Shown one piece after another: positions 30,201 to 31,538 of a DNA stretch of 31,538 nt. The DNA lies in assembly GCF_000719475.1 (NCBI RefSeq), contig NZ_JOGO01000099.1:1-31538 (forward strand). Reading direction: 5' to 3'. Below the pieces are notes generated by a model, which was given only the letters and a program-made list of their open reading frames with translations, had not been told where the DNA came from and did no database searches. The position numbers and the translations under genes are program-made. This DNA is from Streptomyces sp. NRRL F-5630. Lineage in GTDB: Bacteria > Actinomycetota > Actinomycetes > Streptomycetales > Streptomycetaceae. Positions within the stretch are counted from its first letter, which is position 1, and every line of letters starts with the position of its first letter.

Positions 30201-31394
30201 ATGAGCGCCCCCACTCCGGCAGCAGGCGACGCGTACCCCGGCGAGGGGTACTACCCCGATCCCTCCATCCCCGGCTACCTGCGCTACTGGAGCGGTACGG
30301 GGTGGGTCGCCGGCACCAGCCGCCCCGCGCCCGCCGACGGCTCGGTCCCGCCCCCGCCTCCCGGCTACCCGCGCCAGGCCGCGCAGCCGCAGCCCGCCCC
30401 GGGCGCGGGCCCGGTCGCGCCCGAGGAGACCGGGCCCCTCTTCTTCGACGGCCCCCGTACCGCCACCTCACCCGTGCTCTACGGCCCCGAGCCCACGGCA
30501 CCGCCGCAGGACCCCGGCCCCTGGGGCGCGAACACCCCGCAGGGCCAGGCCCCGCGCGTCTCCTGGGGCACGGGTCCGGAACAGGGCGGCGACCCCCGCG
30601 TCCCGCACCCCGCCGCCTCGCCCGAGGCCGCCGTGGAACCGAACCCCTATGGCGACGTCCCGCAACCGCCGTACGACACCCGGCCCCCGCTCGAACCCGT
30701 CCGCCCCCAGCCCGTCCAGCCCCGCCCGGAGGGCACGGGCACGGTGAGCCTGCGCCCGCAGGGCTCGGTGACGCCTTATCAGGGGGCCTGTCAAGGGCAG
30801 CAGGGGCAGGCGCACATTCAGGGTGCGGGTGCGGACGGTGCCGGGCCGGACGCCGGGGGCCGTACGGGGTCAGGTGAGCGGCCCGCGCTCGGCGCAGCCG
30901 ACGCGTACCCCGCCCTTCCGGCGGGCGGTGGCCCCACGACGGGGGGTCAGGGCACTCTCTCGATGCGCCCGAGGAGCGGTCGCCGGGCGGCGGGGGAGTG
31001 GGCGCGGGAGCAGGGATGGGCCGGGGGACCGGCCGCGAGCCCCGAGCCCGCGCCCGAGCCCGGCGCCTCCGCGCGGGCCGGCGTCGCCTTCGGCAAGCCG
31101 GCGGGCATGGACGACACCGTACGGGCCCGTGCGGCACGGCTCGCGGAGCAGAACCCGGCGCCGGGGGCGCAACACGGAGCGCAACCACTGGCGGCGCACC
31201 CCCAGGCGGCGGAGCAGCCACAAGCGGTGCCCCCGCTGGCGGAGCATCCCCAGGCGGCGCGCCCATCGGCCGCGCACCCGCAGGCGGCGTCCGGCCCCGC
31301 CGTCCCCGGGGGCCACGCTCCGGGGACGCCCGGGAACCCCGCCGCAGCCTCGCGCGTTGGGCCCACCGGGGGGGCCCAACGAACCCCTAGGTGA
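30201..31394 (+). CDS. DUF2510 protein, probably frameshifted before its C-terminal part
   Basis: As read, this is a 397-residue protein. DUF2510 lies near the start (EGYYPDPSIPGYLRYWSGTG and WVAGTS, about 13-40), a short WW-like module common at the N-terminus of actinobacterial membrane proteins. The rest is Pro/Ala/Gly/Gln-rich linker. The frame stops at TGA 31392-31394, after a run of seven G at 31368-31374. If the run had six, the frame would stay open to the window end as PNEPLGEPFDHPLGS... with the same composition and codon bias. Streptomyces homologues that I recall end in an RDD-type membrane domain, which would lie beyond the window. The ATG at 30201 has only a weak ribosome site; the in-frame ATG at 30153 is less likely. 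It is divergent from ssgG. Confidence 0.75.
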   Translation: MSAPTPAAGDAYPGEGYYPDPSIPGYLRYWSGTGWVAGTSRPAPADGSVPPPPPGYPRQAAQPQPAPGAGPVAPEETGPLFFDGPRTATSPVLYGPEPTAPPQDPGPWGANTPQGQAPRVSWGTGPEQGGDPRVPHPAASPEAAVEPNPYGDVPQPPYDTRPPLEPVRPQPVQPRPEGTGTVSLRPQGSVTPYQGACQGQQGQAHIQGAGADGAGPDAGGRTGSGERPALGAADAYPALPAGGGPTTGGQGTLSMRPRSGRRAAGEWAREQGWAGGPAASPEPAPEPGASARAGVAFGKPAGMDDTVRARAARLAEQNPAPGAQHGAQPLAAHPQAAEQPQAVPPLAEHPQAARPSAAHPQAASGPAVPGGHAPGTPGNPAAASRVGPTGGAQRTPR

Positions 31395-31538
31395 ACCGTT
31401 CGACCACCCCCTAGGGTCCGCCCCCGGCGCCCCCTCGGCCCACGCCACCCCCGGGAGCCACCCTCACGCCACGGGGAACCCCGCACGGGCCACCGGGAAC
31501 CCTGCTCCGACCACCGGCAGCCCCGCCCCGGCCGGCGG
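31395..31538 (+). other. likely continuation of the DUF2510 gene in the shifted frame
   Basis: From the CCC at 31375 onward, the frame one base away from the DUF2510 frame is open to the end of the window. It encodes Pro/Ala/Gly/Thr repeats (ATGNPARATGNPAPTTGSPA) like the upstream linker, with high third-position GC. No other gene is seen. Confidence 0.55.

Overview
The window looks like a chromosomal core segment of a Streptomyces. It is very GC-rich with strong third-position GC bias. It uses many GTG and TTG starts, and it carries an SsgA-like sporulation protein, an XRE/DUF5753 plus DUF397 locus, a DUF3039 protein and a DasR-like operator. From memory, the order malic enzyme - hup - murA - yqgE-like - DUF3039 - hexosaminidase ... 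IclR ... Lrp - glycolate-oxidase-like - ssgG matches the S. coelicolor SCO2951-to-SCO2924 neighbourhood. I could not check this by alignment. I see no insertion sequence, prophage, CRISPR array or biosynthetic cluster.

Positions 1-5.2 kb hold housekeeping genes: an ACT-domain malic enzyme, the histone-like protein HU, convergent MurA, then divergent YqgE/AlgH and DUF3039 genes. Strong hairpins separate the units, including a perfect 46-bp palindrome between hup and murA. Positions 5.3-7.1 kb hold a GH20 beta-N-acetylhexosaminidase with a DasR-like site just before its start codon. Positions 7.3-12.4 kb hold a three-gene, translationally coupled operon for a molybdenum hydroxylase (FAD, 2Fe-2S and molybdopterin subunits). 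Its iron-sulfur subunit is embedded in long low-complexity tails. A tRNA-Cys(GCA) and an MFS transporter follow.

Positions 14.6-16.2 kb are the most variable part: an XRE/DUF5753 regulator that runs without a stop into a decapitated DUF397 gene carrying an exact 60-bp in-frame tandem duplication, with two overlapping small genes divergent from it. Positions 16.2-21.5 kb carry a divergent HemC, a conserved DEAD/DEAH-type helicase, an IclR regulator and a membrane-anchored Lon-like (S16) serine protease.

Positions 21.6-26.9 kb, all on the minus strand, carry a four-gene osmoprotectant ABC transporter (permease, CBS-ATPase, permease, lipoprotein). A winged-helix regulator with two 17-bp palindromic operators and a small unknown gene follow. 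Positions 27.2-31.5 kb carry an Lrp/AsnC regulator, a divergent GlcD-like FAD oxidase, ssgG, and a DUF2510 protein that runs off the right part of the window and appears frameshifted at a run of seven G.

No wholly new system is evident. The best leads are the XRE/DUF397 rearrangement and its small partners, the tailed iron-sulfur subunit with its atypical molybdopterin partner, the paired operators at 22.65 kb, and the G7 frameshift.
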